Shown: positions 51,958 to 60,855 of the stretch, one piece after another | How the letters are laid out: each line of letters begins with the position of its first letter | How positions within the stretch are numbered: position 1 is the stretch's first letter | Source: Perlucidibaca sp. | Lineage (GTDB): Bacteria; Pseudomonadota; Gammaproteobacteria; Pseudomonadales; Moraxellaceae | Assembly: GCA_023265995.1 (NCBI GenBank) | Contig: JAHFSA010000001.1 | Coordinates: 62,001-126,000, forward strand | Direction of reading: 5' to 3' | Length of the DNA stretch: 64,000 nt | Made by a program: the position numbers and the translations under genes | The notes under the pieces: model-generated | What the model saw: the letters and a program-made list of their open reading frames with translations, nothing else | The model's database searches: none | What the model was told of the DNA's origin: nothing

Positions 51958-52665
51958 TCAACGAGTGACACCAGCAAGGTAGACGGGTTGGGCCGTCGAC
52001 AGGCTCTGCTTGACCTGCTGCGTGATCTCATCCGCCAGAACCTCTTCCGCACCCGACTCCAGGCCGTCGAAGGCAGCAGCCACCACATCTGCCGGACTCG
52101 ATTTGGGTGACGGAATATCCCGGGTCAAATCAGTATCGACAAACCCCACATGCAAGCCCACGACCTGAGTGCCCTGCCCATTCAACTCCAGGCGCAACGC
52201 GTTGGTCAGGCTCCATGCCGCCGACTTGGTGGCACTGTACGCCGCCAACATCGGGGAGCTCAGCCAGCTCGCGACCGAAAGCACATTCAGCACTGCGCCT
52301 CCGCCATTGGCCGCCAGGATCGGCGCAAAGGCTTGCGTCATCCGCAACGGGCCATAGAAGTTCGTTTCCATCTGCGCGCGCGTCGACTCGATGCTCCCGG
52401 GCTCGAGGAAACTCCCGGGCTGGGCAATACCTGCGTTGTTGATCAGCAGCGTCACATCGGCACATTGACTCAACAGTGCCGTGATACTTTCAGGCTGGGT
52501 GACATCCAGACGCACCGGAACCACACCCGGCAGATCGACGGTCGCCGGATCACGGGCAGCGGCATAAACCTTGCGCGCACCCCGCTCAAGCGCGGCCCTG
52601 GCGAAGGCCCTGCCAATACCACGATTGGCGCCGGTGACGAGAACCACGGAATCTTGAATCTGCAT
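51958..52665 (-). CDS. Short-chain dehydrogenase/reductase
   Basis: A 235-residue SDR. LVTGANRGIGRAFARAALER, INNAGIAQPGS and YSATKSAAWSLTNAL are present. It ends 20 bases before the HxlR start. The N-terminus MQIQDSVVLVTGANRGIG is typical of the SDR group that reduces ketones with NADPH. It is part of the minus-strand operon led by the alpha/beta hydrolase. Confidence 0.86.
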   Translation of the reverse strand: MQIQDSVVLVTGANRGIGRAFARAALERGARKVYAAARDPATVDLPGVVPVRLDVTQPESITALLSQCADVTLLINNAGIAQPGSFLEPGSIESTRAQMETNFYGPLRMTQAFAPILAANGGGAVLNVLSVASWLSSPMLAAYSATKSAAWSLTNALRLELNGQGTQVVGLHVGFVDTDLTRDIPSPKSSPADVVAAAFDGLESGAEEVLADEITQQVKQSLSTAQPVYLAGVTR

Positions 52666-52717
52666 TTTCCTGCTCCAGGTTAGAAATGGCCTGCTTGCTC
52701 AAGCATGCTGGCCATCA

Positions 52718-53125
52718 TCAGTGGGTTGAGAAAATCGAGCGCGCGTAGGGAGATATGACTTTCGGAGGCTGCAGGAACTCTGTCAGGCCCTGAAACCACA
52801 TCACCTCCAGAAAGTCGCCGCTGATGACCAGGTCACGTTTGCCCAGGCCTCTAAGGAATGCAGGCTGGCTATCTTTCGCCGACAAGATCGCGAACCCCTT
52901 GGCTGCATCCTTGAACGTCAGGGTGAAGCCGGGATCTGCAGTCAGTCCGGCGAATGAGCGTATCTCGCCATTACCAATGACGAAGTAACGGCCAACGCCA
53001 CTACTTGTCCTGATTTGGAAAGTCAGCTTTTTCCCTGCAATGTACTTGGCGCAATCAGGGTTCTTTCTGACTTCCCTCCGCAACAACTGAGTGAAGGCCC
53101 AGAGCAGAAATTTGAACTTGAGCAT
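52718..53125 (-). CDS. SCP2 sterol-carrier-like small protein
   Basis: A 135-residue protein with an SCP2-like fold pattern: KLTFQIRTSSGVGRYFVIGN, then TADPGFTLTFKDAAKGFAIL and DLVISGDFLEVMWFQGLTEF. Such proteins bind lipids or sterol-like molecules. No signal peptide is clear, though the N-terminus KFKFLLWAFTQLLRRE is hydrophobic. It sits between the hydrolase and the SDR. The fold call rests on pattern only. Confidence 0.62.
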   Translation of the reverse strand: MLKFKFLLWAFTQLLRREVRKNPDCAKYIAGKKLTFQIRTSSGVGRYFVIGNGEIRSFAGLTADPGFTLTFKDAAKGFAILSAKDSQPAFLRGLGKRDLVISGDFLEVMWFQGLTEFLQPPKVISPYARSIFSTH

Positions 53126-53198
53126 GAAGTGCTACCTCTTTTGTGCCGGCCTCAAGAAAGTGGACGACTAGTGAAAACCTTGCCGTGCACGCCGCCCT

Positions 53199-54044
53199 TT
53201 ACTCGCCCAGGAACTGAATGGCGTGCTTCAGGAAGCGCTCCGGGCACTGGAACTGCGCTGCATGGCCACAATCCGGATAAATGAACAGCTGAGCATTCGG
53301 GATGTTTCTGGCCATGTAGAAGGAATTGACCGTCGCGACCATCACGTCGTTCACGCCATTCAGGATGAAGGTCGGCTGCCTGATATCGCGCAGATGGGCA
53401 AAGGGATCCTCCTCTGACAGCCTCGGCAGGTAGAGCATGTTCGCCTCTACTTGCGCCTGCGCGACAGCCATAGACGATGGCGGATCCTGATCCACCCGTT
53501 GGTGGCGACGCTCCCAGAATTCGCGCGCGGCCCGCTTGGCATCGTCTGAGCGGCCAAAGAACAGATACTGAAAGTCTTCAAAGACAGGAACAGGCCGAGG
53601 CGCCGTCTCCAGCACGGCATGCTCCATCTCCGGGTCGCCGCCACGAGGGCCTGTGCCCAGCAACATGAGCTTGCGCACAAGATCAGGATGGCGTCTGGTC
53701 AGATCCTGAGCCTGAAAGCCACCCAGAGAAAAACCCAGCACATCCACTTTGCTCAAGCCCAGTGCGCGAATGACAGCGGCAGCATCATCCGCCATGTCTT
53801 CGATCCGGCGACGCGGCTCGCCGGACGATGAGGCCACCCCACGGCCGTTATAGAGAATGACCTCCCGGCTCTCCGCCAGGCCATCCGTCATGAGCGGATC
53901 CCAATGATCCATGCCGCCACGGAAGTGCTGGAGGAAAAACAGGGGCGGCTGATCTGTGCTGGCATTGCCCCAGCGACGATAGGCAAAGCGATCTCCGTCC
54001 ACATCAATGAACTGCGTCCGGACGGTCAGATGAGTAGCGGTCAT
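53199..54044 (-). CDS. Alpha/beta hydrolase
   Basis: A 281-residue alpha/beta hydrolase. The ATG at 54044 has GAGGTG six bases upstream and is chosen over the two in front. VDVLGFSLGGFQAQDLTRR has the nucleophile Ser and YPDCGHAAQFQCPERF the catalytic His. It may open a ring or ester in the pathway, like hydrolases of steroid degradation (inference). It is the first gene of the minus operon, divergent from the OYE gene. Confidence 0.85.
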   Translation of the reverse strand: MTATHLTVRTQFIDVDGDRFAYRRWGNASTDQPPLFFLQHFRGGMDHWDPLMTDGLAESREVILYNGRGVASSSGEPRRRIEDMADDAAAVIRALGLSKVDVLGFSLGGFQAQDLTRRHPDLVRKLMLLGTGPRGGDPEMEHAVLETAPRPVPVFEDFQYLFFGRSDDAKRAAREFWERRHQRVDQDPPSSMAVAQAQVEANMLYLPRLSEEDPFAHLRDIRQPTFILNGVNDVMVATVNSFYMARNIPNAQLFIYPDCGHAAQFQCPERFLKHAIQFLGE

Positions 54045-54118
54045 GTGCATCACCTCTTATGCGATCAATGCTTGACGCCAACACCCGCCAAACCTCAGCA
54101 CGCATCAACGCCGCAAAA

Positions 54119-54166
54119 TCACTATACGAAAGATATAGCATTAATGCAATACATATCGTATAGTGA
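54119..54166. promoter_or_regulatory. Divergent promoter with 11-bp inverted repeat (TCACTATACGA)
   Basis: TCACTATACGA at 54119-54129 and its exact complement at 54156-54166 enclose inner dyads (GATAT...ATATC, GCATTAATGC). The element lies between the hydrolase and the OYE genes. The HxlR protein at 51263, last gene of one of the two operons, is the probable ligand-responsive regulator. Confidence 0.6.
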
Positions 54167-54195
54167 AATCGTCAATCCACTCGCGAGCAACCGCC

Positions 54196-55473
54196 ATGGC
54201 CGAATCCGCCCAGTTCATATTCAACCCATTGAGCCGCCCCCTCCCCTTGAAGAGCGGCCGCGTTCTGCGCAACCGCCTTGCCAAGGCCGCCATGAGCGAA
54301 GCCTTTGGCACCTACGACAATCATCCGACGGCAAAGCATGTCGAGCTGTACCGACGCTGGGCCTCATCCGGGATCGGTCTCGTCATCACCGGCAATGTCA
54401 TGATCGATCGCCGTGCCCTGGGCGAGCCGGGCAATGTGGTTATCGAGGACGAACGCAGCCTGCCCACTCTCAAACAGTGGGCGCGAGCAGTCACTGATCA
54501 GGGTGCCGATATCTGGGTGCAGCTCAATCACCCGGGCAAGCAGGCAACCAAGGGCCTGAATACCGGCACGATTGCGCCCTCCGCTGTTCCGTTCCGTGAG
54601 GATATGCAGGCGCTGTTCGAGACGCCGCGTGCAGCCACCTCCGCAGAAATTGAAGACATTGTTCAGCGCTTCGGGCGTAGCGCCGCCATCTGCAAGAAAG
54701 CCGGCTTCAGCGGCGTGCAAATCCATGCCGCGCACGGCTACCTGATCAACCAGTTCCTGTCACCGCACCACAACACACGCGAAGATGAATGGGGCGGCAG
54801 CCCGGAAAAGCGCCGCCGTTTCGTATTGGCCGTCTATGCCGAAATACGACGCCAGGTCGGTCCGGACTTCACCGTAGCGATCAAGATCAACTCCGCTGAC
54901 TTTCAGCGCGGTGGATTCACCGAAGAGGAGTCCATGGCCACGATCCAGGCGCTCGCCGATGCCGGTATTGATCTGATCGAGATCTCAGGTGGAACGTACG
55001 AAGCACCCGCCATGAGCGGCACGCTCGAGAAGGAGAAAAAAGCATCCACCGCTACCAGAGAGGCCTACTTCCTGGAGTTTGCCGAAAAGGTGCGCGCCTC
55101 GGTGAAGGTGCCCTTGATGGTGACCGGCGGCTTCCGCTCCGTCGCCGGCATGAACGCCGCCCTGAACTCGGGAGCTCTTGATCTGGTCGGCGTCGCGCGC
55201 CTGCTCGCCATCGACCCGAATGCCCCGGCGAAGCTGCTGCAGGGTCAGGACAGCACGCATCAGGTCAGGCCGATCAAGACCGGCATCCCACCGATCGACC
55301 GCATGGGTGTCATGGAAATCTTCTGGTACACCCTGCAGCTCAACCGAATGGGCAAGGGAGGCAACCCGAAACCCCATGAGAGCGGGCTGCTGGCATTCCT
55401 GAAGTCGCTGCTCCGAAGTGGCTGGGGAACTTTCCGCACGCAGCGCATGCGCCCCAGCTCAAAGGCTGCCTGA
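54196..55473 (+). CDS. Old Yellow Enzyme family NADH:flavin oxidoreductase
   Basis: A 425-residue FMN enzyme of the OYE family from the ATG at 54196; the track's GTG start at 54163 falls inside the operator. LVITGNVMIDRRALGEPGNV, IWVQLNHPGKQATKG and VQIHAAHGYLINQFLSPHHN give the FMN and active-site regions (His-Ala-Ala-His). It reduces activated C=C bonds, for example in enones. It is followed by the GMC oxidoreductase and a hydrolase. Confidence 0.88.
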   Translation: MAESAQFIFNPLSRPLPLKSGRVLRNRLAKAAMSEAFGTYDNHPTAKHVELYRRWASSGIGLVITGNVMIDRRALGEPGNVVIEDERSLPTLKQWARAVTDQGADIWVQLNHPGKQATKGLNTGTIAPSAVPFREDMQALFETPRAATSAEIEDIVQRFGRSAAICKKAGFSGVQIHAAHGYLINQFLSPHHNTREDEWGGSPEKRRRFVLAVYAEIRRQVGPDFTVAIKINSADFQRGGFTEEESMATIQALADAGIDLIEISGGTYEAPAMSGTLEKEKKASTATREAYFLEFAEKVRASVKVPLMVTGGFRSVAGMNAALNSGALDLVGVARLLAIDPNAPAKLLQGQDSTHQVRPIKTGIPPIDRMGVMEIFWYTLQLNRMGKGGNPKPHESGLLAFLKSLLRSGWGTFRTQRMRPSSKAA

Positions 55474-55508
55474 GACCCCTTCCTTACTGTCAGAAATGGG
55501 GTCTCTCA

Positions 55509-57164
55509 ATGCAATCGACTTACGACTTTGACTACATCGTCATTGGCTCGGGCTTCGGCGGCAGCGTATCTGCTCACCGGCTGACAGAAAAAGGCTACGC
55601 CGTTGCCGTCATGGAAATGGGGCGGCGCTGGAAGGCGGAAGACTTTCCCAAAACCAACTGGGACACGCGCCGCTGGATGTGGCGGCCCGGACTGAAAATG
55701 TTCGGCTTCTACAACATGCGCATGTTTCGCCACGTGATGGTCGTCAGTGGCAACGCCGTTGGCGGGGGCTCCATAACCTACGCCAACGCCTTGCTCACGC
55801 CAGCAGACAAAGTCTGGGACGAAGGATCATGGGCCGGCCTGGCTGACTGGAAGCAGATCATGCCGCAGCACTACGCCACGGCGGAGAAAATGCTGGGTGT
55901 GACCGAAAGCAAGATCATGGGCGAGGCTGATCTGCGACTCCGGAAAATGGCAGAGCTGCATGGCGTGGCGGATACCTTCCATCCGCCACGCGTCGGAACC
56001 TTCTTTGCGGCCGATGGCGAGGAAAGTGGCAAAACCTATCCGGACCCTTACTTCGGCGGCGAAGGCCCGGATCGCGGCACCTGCGTGGGGTGTGGCGGCT
56101 GCATGATGGGCTGCCAGCACAATGCCAAGAACACCCTCGACAAGAACTATCTCTACCTCGCCGAAAAGCGGGGAGCGAAAGTCTTTGCCGAAACCCGAGT
56201 GGTGGATGTCCGCCCATTGAATGGCAAGCCGGATGGCAGTGACGGCTATGAAATCCACACAGAGTGCTCGACATCCGGACTCGACAAGAGGCGGCAGGTT
56301 TTCCGTAGCCGTGGCGTGATCTTCGCCGCCTCTTCGCTGGGCACCATGGAGTTGTTGTTCAAGCTCCGGGACAAGGGCTCATTACCGAGGATCAGTGAAG
56401 ACCTGGGCAAGCGCGTCCGCACCAACGCAGAGTCGCTCATCGGTATCCGCTTTCCTGCCGGGGACAAAAGCATGTCGCCGGGGCTGGCTGGTGGCGCCAG
56501 CTTCCACCTGGATGAGCGCACGCATATCGGCGTCGTGCGCTACCCGGAAGGATCGGATGCCATCGGACTGATGATGACCGTGCTGAGCGGTGGACGGGCC
56601 GGCTGGAATCGCATCCTGGTCTGGCTGCTGACGCTGCTGCTACATCCGTTGAATGCCTTGCGCGTACACAATCCCATCGGCTTTGCGCGTCAGACCATGT
56701 TGCTGCTGGTCATGCAAACGGCCGATGCCCATCTCGACATGCGCATGAAACGTCGCTGGTACTGGCCATTCGGAAAGCAGCTGGCTACCGAAGGCGGCCC
56801 CATTCCCACCTTCATCCCTGAGGCGAATGCCTTCGCAGAAAAGAGCGCCAAAGCACTCGGCGGCATCGCGACCACCATGTTGACCGAGATTCTGTTCAAC
56901 ATCCCGACCACGGCGCACTGCATGGGCGGTTGTGCGATGGCGGACTCTCCGGAGCGCGGGGTGATGGATGTGAAAAACCGCGTTTTCGGCTACCAGAACA
57001 TGCTCATTTGTGATGGCTCGATGCTCAGCGCAAACCTGGGCGTCAATCCCAGTCTGACCATCACCGCGCTGACCGAATATGCGATGTCGCACATTCCGAT
57101 CAAGTCAGCGGATTGGTCACGCCCTCAAGAGAGCTCACACATAACCAACCGCTCCATGGAGTAA
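55509..57164 (+). CDS. GMC-type oxidoreductase, cholesterol-oxidase-like (B)
   Basis: A 551-residue FAD oxidoreductase, paralogue of the gene at 43663. YIVIGSGFGGSVSAHRLTEK is the FAD loop, CVGCGGCMMGCQHNAKNTL the cysteine cluster, and TAHCMGGCAMADSPERG with NLGVNPSLTITALTEYAM the C-terminal region. It probably oxidises a sterol-like alcohol to a ketone. It lies 35 bases after the OYE gene and 4 bases before a hydrolase gene. Confidence 0.87.
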   Translation: MQSTYDFDYIVIGSGFGGSVSAHRLTEKGYAVAVMEMGRRWKAEDFPKTNWDTRRWMWRPGLKMFGFYNMRMFRHVMVVSGNAVGGGSITYANALLTPADKVWDEGSWAGLADWKQIMPQHYATAEKMLGVTESKIMGEADLRLRKMAELHGVADTFHPPRVGTFFAADGEESGKTYPDPYFGGEGPDRGTCVGCGGCMMGCQHNAKNTLDKNYLYLAEKRGAKVFAETRVVDVRPLNGKPDGSDGYEIHTECSTSGLDKRRQVFRSRGVIFAASSLGTMELLFKLRDKGSLPRISEDLGKRVRTNAESLIGIRFPAGDKSMSPGLAGGASFHLDERTHIGVVRYPEGSDAIGLMMTVLSGGRAGWNRILVWLLTLLLHPLNALRVHNPIGFARQTMLLLVMQTADAHLDMRMKRRWYWPFGKQLATEGGPIPTFIPEANAFAEKSAKALGGIATTMLTEILFNIPTTAHCMGGCAMADSPERGVMDVKNRVFGYQNMLICDGSMLSANLGVNPSLTITALTEYAMSHIPIKSADWSRPQESSHITNRSME

Positions 57165-57167
57165 CCG

Positions 57168-58031
57168 ATGACCAATTCCAAGAAGTACCCTGAGTCGGGT
57201 ACGACCTACGCCAACGCCGCAAACCAATCCATCCATGTGGGAGGGACTGTGTTCGCGTACCGTGACCTGGGGCCTCGCAAGGGAGTACCACTGATTCTCC
57301 TCAACCATTGGGGTGCGGTGCTGGACAACTTCGACCCACGCATCATTGATGGCCTTGCCAAAGAGCATCGCGTCATCGCCACCAATTATCGCGGGATCGG
57401 TGCATCGGGCGGATCAGCCCCCGTGACTATCGATGAAATGGCACGGGATGCGATCGCGCTGATCCACGCACTAGGCTTCGAAAAAGTGGATCTCCTCGGA
57501 TTTTCCCTCGGAGGATTCGTGGCACAGGATATCGTGCTGAAGGCACCAAACCTGGTACGCAGGCTCATTTTGACAGGTACGGGTCCGGCAGGCGGCACCG
57601 GCATTGCAAAGATAACAGCAGTCTCCTGGCCATTGATGCTCAAGGGCTTGCTGACGCTTAGAGACCCAAAGACCTACCTGTTTTTCACATCCACGGCCAA
57701 TGGTCGCCAGGCCGCGCAGGCCTTCCTGAAGCGGCTGAAAGAGCGCAAGGTGAACCGGGACAAAGGACCAACTCCCAGAGCCCTTCTGCGGCAGCTGAAA
57801 GCAATCATTGCCTGGGGTCAGCAAGCAGCCCAGGATCTCGGCAGCATCCGAATCCCGGTGCTGATCGCAAATGGTGACAACGACATCATGGTGCCAACCA
57901 GCAACAGCACCGATATGGCACGCCGCATTCCGAACTCGCAACTGGTCATCTATGAAGATGCAGGGCATGGCGGGATATTCCAGAACCACGCCAATTTCGT
58001 ATCGACAGCCCTGTCCTTCCTCAAGGACTGA
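57168..58031 (+). CDS. Alpha/beta hydrolase
   Basis: A 287-residue alpha/beta hydrolase. VDLLGFSLGGFVAQDIVLKA has the nucleophile Ser and IYEDAGHGGIFQNHANFV the His. The fold is like that of the other hydrolase at 53199 (GFSLGGF in both), so the two may be paralogues. It begins 4 bases after the GMC gene and ends 8 bases from the convergent MaoC gene. Confidence 0.86.
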   Translation: MTNSKKYPESGTTYANAANQSIHVGGTVFAYRDLGPRKGVPLILLNHWGAVLDNFDPRIIDGLAKEHRVIATNYRGIGASGGSAPVTIDEMARDAIALIHALGFEKVDLLGFSLGGFVAQDIVLKAPNLVRRLILTGTGPAGGTGIAKITAVSWPLMLKGLLTLRDPKTYLFFTSTANGRQAAQAFLKRLKERKVNRDKGPTPRALLRQLKAIIAWGQQAAQDLGSIRIPVLIANGDNDIMVPTSNSTDMARRIPNSQLVIYEDAGHGGIFQNHANFVSTALSFLKD

Positions 58032-58038
58032 CAGAGAA

Positions 58039-58491
58039 CTACTCCCGGCGGCGCGGGACCACGAGGTTGCCCACGGACACCTGGACGACCTCATCGCGCT
58101 GGTTCAATGTCGTCGTGCGCACCTTGACCAGGCCCTGCTCTGGTCGCGACTTCGACGGACGCACTTCCAGCACTTCGCTTTCCACCCGCAGCTCATCGCC
58201 GGGATATACCGGGCGCGGCCAACGCAACTCGTCGAATCCTGCGCCGACGATGCCGCCAGCCGGCTGGAAGTCGCTGTCCACAAGCAGTCGCATCGTGACC
58301 GCCGCCGTGTGCCAACCGCTCGCGGCAAGGCTACGGAAGATCGAGGCGCTCGCAGCCAGCTCATCAAGATGAAATGGCTGGGGGTCGAACTCAGCGGCAA
58401 ACGCCTTGATCCGATCCGTCTCAACTCGCAACCGTGTGCTTCCGAGGAATCGCTGCCCCGGGGCAAGGTCATCAAGGTAATGCAGGCTCAT
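58039..58491 (-). CDS. MaoC-like dehydratase
   Basis: A 150-residue hotdog-fold hydratase. DPQPFHLDELAASASIFRSL and SGWHTAAVTMRLLVDS match the R-specific enoyl-CoA hydratase motif (Asp-x4-His and Ser/Gly-His). It adds water to 2-enoyl-CoA. It follows the thiolase gene by 14 bases on the same strand, so the two likely act in one beta-oxidation-type sequence. Confidence 0.85.
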   Translation of the reverse strand: MSLHYLDDLAPGQRFLGSTRLRVETDRIKAFAAEFDPQPFHLDELAASASIFRSLAASGWHTAAVTMRLLVDSDFQPAGGIVGAGFDELRWPRPVYPGDELRVESEVLEVRPSKSRPEQGLVKVRTTTLNQRDEVVQVSVGNLVVPRRRE

Positions 58492-58505
58492 TACTGTCTC
58501 CTTCG

Positions 58506-59690
58506 TCAGATCATTTCAAGCGCGAGTGCGATGCCTTGGCCACCACCAATGCAAAGGGTCACGATGCCACGCTTCAACCCGTCGCGCCGCATCGAGTGCA
58601 GCAATCGCGTGGTCAGCACCGCACCCGTGGCACCAATCGCGTGGCCATGAGCAATCGCCCCACCCTCGACATTGACAATGTCTTCCGGCAACTCGAGTTC
58701 GCGTAGACATGCCAGACTGATCGCTGCGAATGCCTCGTTGATTTCCACGCGATCAATGTCCGAGCGCTTCCAATTGGCGCGCTCCAGGACTCGCTGAACA
58801 GCCGGGATCGGCCCGAGGCCGAACATGCCCGGCTCGACCCCCACAACGCTATGGGAGACCAGTCGGGCTAAAGGCAGGAGTCCGTGCTTTTCTGCGAAAC
58901 CTCGCTCCGCAACAATCATTGCCGCTGCGCCACTGTTCAGCCCAGGCGCGTTGCCCGCAGTGATCGTGCCATCCTTGCGGAATGCGGGCTTGAGTCCGGC
59001 CAGCGTTTCCGCTGTCGTGTCCGGTCGGTTGGCCTCATCCCTGGAGAAGCTCATCAGCCCTTTACGACTCGACAATTTGATCTCGACGATCTCCTCGTCA
59101 AACTTTCCTGCAGCCTGGGCCGCACTGAATCGCTGCTGCGATCGTGCAGCCCAACGGTCCTGATCCTCACGGGTGATACCGTACCGGCTGACCAGGTCCT
59201 CGGTGTGCCAGCCAGAATGCTGGCCGCTGAAGGCATCATTCAGGCCGTCGCGCAACAGACTATCGAGCGCCAGCGCGTCGCCCATGCGATAGCCCCAGCG
59301 CCCACCGGGAATCAGATAAGGCGCCTGGTCCATGTTCTCCATGCCGCCAGCGATCACGACCGAGGCGTATCCCGCCGCGATCTCCTGGGCCGCGCTCGCG
59401 ACCGCCTGAGCACCCGAGCCACACACACGATTCACCGTCAGAGCAGGAACCACCACCGGCAGACCTCCACCAATGGAGGCTTGCCGTGCAGGGTTCATCC
59501 CGGCACCGGCCTGGATCACCTGCCCCATGACAACCGTATCGATGACATCCGCCGAGATACCTGAGCGTCGGATCGTCTCGCGGATCACCGCAGCTCCAAG
59601 ACTGGACGCAGGCCTGTCCTTCAATGCACCGCCAAGCGTGCCAATAGCCGTACGGACAGGACTGCAAATTACGATTTCGGGCTGAGACAT
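58506..59690 (-). CDS. Acetyl-CoA C-acyltransferase (thiolase)
   Basis: A 394-residue thiolase II. The nucleophilic Cys is in VNRVCGSGAQAVASAAQEIA, the second His in GGAIAHGHAIGATGAVLTTR, and the second Cys in GIVTLCIGGGQGIALALEMI. NEAFAAISLA completes the site. It cleaves 3-ketoacyl-CoA with CoA. It is upstream of the MaoC gene. Confidence 0.92.
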   Translation of the reverse strand: MSQPEIVICSPVRTAIGTLGGALKDRPASSLGAAVIRETIRRSGISADVIDTVVMGQVIQAGAGMNPARQASIGGGLPVVVPALTVNRVCGSGAQAVASAAQEIAAGYASVVIAGGMENMDQAPYLIPGGRWGYRMGDALALDSLLRDGLNDAFSGQHSGWHTEDLVSRYGITREDQDRWAARSQQRFSAAQAAGKFDEEIVEIKLSSRKGLMSFSRDEANRPDTTAETLAGLKPAFRKDGTITAGNAPGLNSGAAAMIVAERGFAEKHGLLPLARLVSHSVVGVEPGMFGLGPIPAVQRVLERANWKRSDIDRVEINEAFAAISLACLRELELPEDIVNVEGGAIAHGHAIGATGAVLTTRLLHSMRRDGLKRGIVTLCIGGGQGIALALEMI

Positions 59691-59705
59691 GAGTATTCTC
59701 TAAAA

Positions 59706-59882
59706 TCAGCGTGGACTTCGATGGGAGCGTGCCCCTGACAGCTGGTTCAGCTCACGCTCGAGCAGCTGAACTCTGCGCTCCAGGCGCTCGAGAGGCGAAA
59801 GGCCAGAGTCCTCAACCGCCAATTTCAACCGGTCCCAGAACCCGGAAACAGCGTGATCATCCTGGGAGTCTCTTTTGTGCAT
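59706..59882 (-). CDS. Small hypothetical protein with coiled coil
   Basis: A 58-residue protein from the ATG at 59882, with AGAGG eight bases upstream. The central segment LSPLERLERRVQLLERELNQ has heptad leucines and is a probable coiled coil. Its place between an SDR and the thiolase on the same strand suggests it is co-transcribed. No family recognised. Confidence 0.5.
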   Translation of the reverse strand: MHKRDSQDDHAVSGFWDRLKLAVEDSGLSPLERLERRVQLLERELNQLSGARSHRSPR

Positions 59883-59935
59883 TTCATTAACCTCTTGCAT
59901 GGAAATGAAGCCCGCCAAGTACTGCCTTCGAGTCT

Positions 59936-60751
59936 CTAAGCCGGCAGCCTGCTGAACTTTCGAAGCCCCTTGTCGACCATGGACTCAGGGAAGAAACGGC
60001 GCATGAAACGAATCTGGTTCGCCTTTTTGCCAGCGGGATAGCGCCTTTTCGGCAAGGCATCCGTGGCAGCCCTCAGCACGGTATCTGCCACAACCTCAGG
60101 CGAATCACCGGACTCAACCACCTGCCGCATCAACACCTCAATGCGAGAGCGCATCGCGTCGTAAACAGGTAGCGGCTGATCAGGTCTGATGATGTTTTCT
60201 TCGAACGCTGTACGCGTAGCACCCGGCTCGACGAGCACAACCCGAATACCCAGCGTACGAACTTCGTGGTCCAGCGACTCGGAATAGCCTTCGACAGCGT
60301 GCTTGGTCGATGCATACAGCGCATTGTAGGGAGACGGTATCAGCCCAAACACGGAGCTCATGTTGACGACCCGGCCCCGCCCTTGCTTGCGCATGACTGG
60401 CAGCACCGCATTGGTTACACGGATGACGCCGAAAACATTGACGTTGAACAATGCCTGGGCTTGTGAAATGGAAGACTCTTCAGCGCCAGCAAGCAGGCCA
60501 ATGCCGGCATTGTTGACCAGCAGATCGATGCGCCCTGCCCGCTTCAACAGCTCTGCCAGCATGCTCTGTACCGAAGCATCGTCAGTCACATCGCAAACCA
60601 GCATCTCAAGGCCATCAGCACCGTCGGCCACTGCCTTGCGGCTGGTGCCGAACACACGGTAACCCGCCTGTCTAAGCGCCGTGGTCGTTGCCCGCCCGAT
60701 GCCGGAGGATGCCCCTGTGACCAGGGCTACGCGCCTATCGTTCTTGCTCAT
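59936..60751 (-). CDS. Short-chain dehydrogenase/reductase
   Basis: A 271-residue SDR. LVTGASSGIGRATTTALRQA, NNAGIGLLAG and YASTKHAVEGYSESL are the motifs. The C-terminal part has ARKRRYPAGKKANQIRFMRRF-like basic residues (ALPKRRYPAGKKANQIRFMR), common in this oxidoreductase subgroup. It is divergent from the HxlR gene at 60856. Confidence 0.86.
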   Translation of the reverse strand: MSKNDRRVALVTGASSGIGRATTTALRQAGYRVFGTSRKAVADGADGLEMLVCDVTDDASVQSMLAELLKRAGRIDLLVNNAGIGLLAGAEESSISQAQALFNVNVFGVIRVTNAVLPVMRKQGRGRVVNMSSVFGLIPSPYNALYASTKHAVEGYSESLDHEVRTLGIRVVLVEPGATRTAFEENIIRPDQPLPVYDAMRSRIEVLMRQVVESGDSPEVVADTVLRAATDALPKRRYPAGKKANQIRFMRRFFPESMVDKGLRKFSRLPA

Positions 60752-60787
60752 GAATCAGATCTCATGCGAAGTGGCTTGTGTACCGTC

Positions 60788-60822
60788 GATAGTGTTACTA
60801 TCATTTCGATATCAACACTATC
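60788..60822. promoter_or_regulatory. Operator GATAGTGTT/AACACTATC between SDR and HxlR
   Basis: Perfect 9-bp arms with a 17-base spacer, and further half-sites (ACTATCA, CACTATCA at 60839) nearby. It lies in the divergent promoter between the SDR at 59936 and the HxlR gene at 60856. Confidence 0.6.
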
Positions 60823-60855
60823 ACCACCCTCAAGGCAAGTCACTATCAGAACAGT

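Noticed and set aside
54163-54195. GTG start of the OYE gene
   Set aside because: It lies within the operator and would add residues without family support; the ATG at 54196 is preferred.
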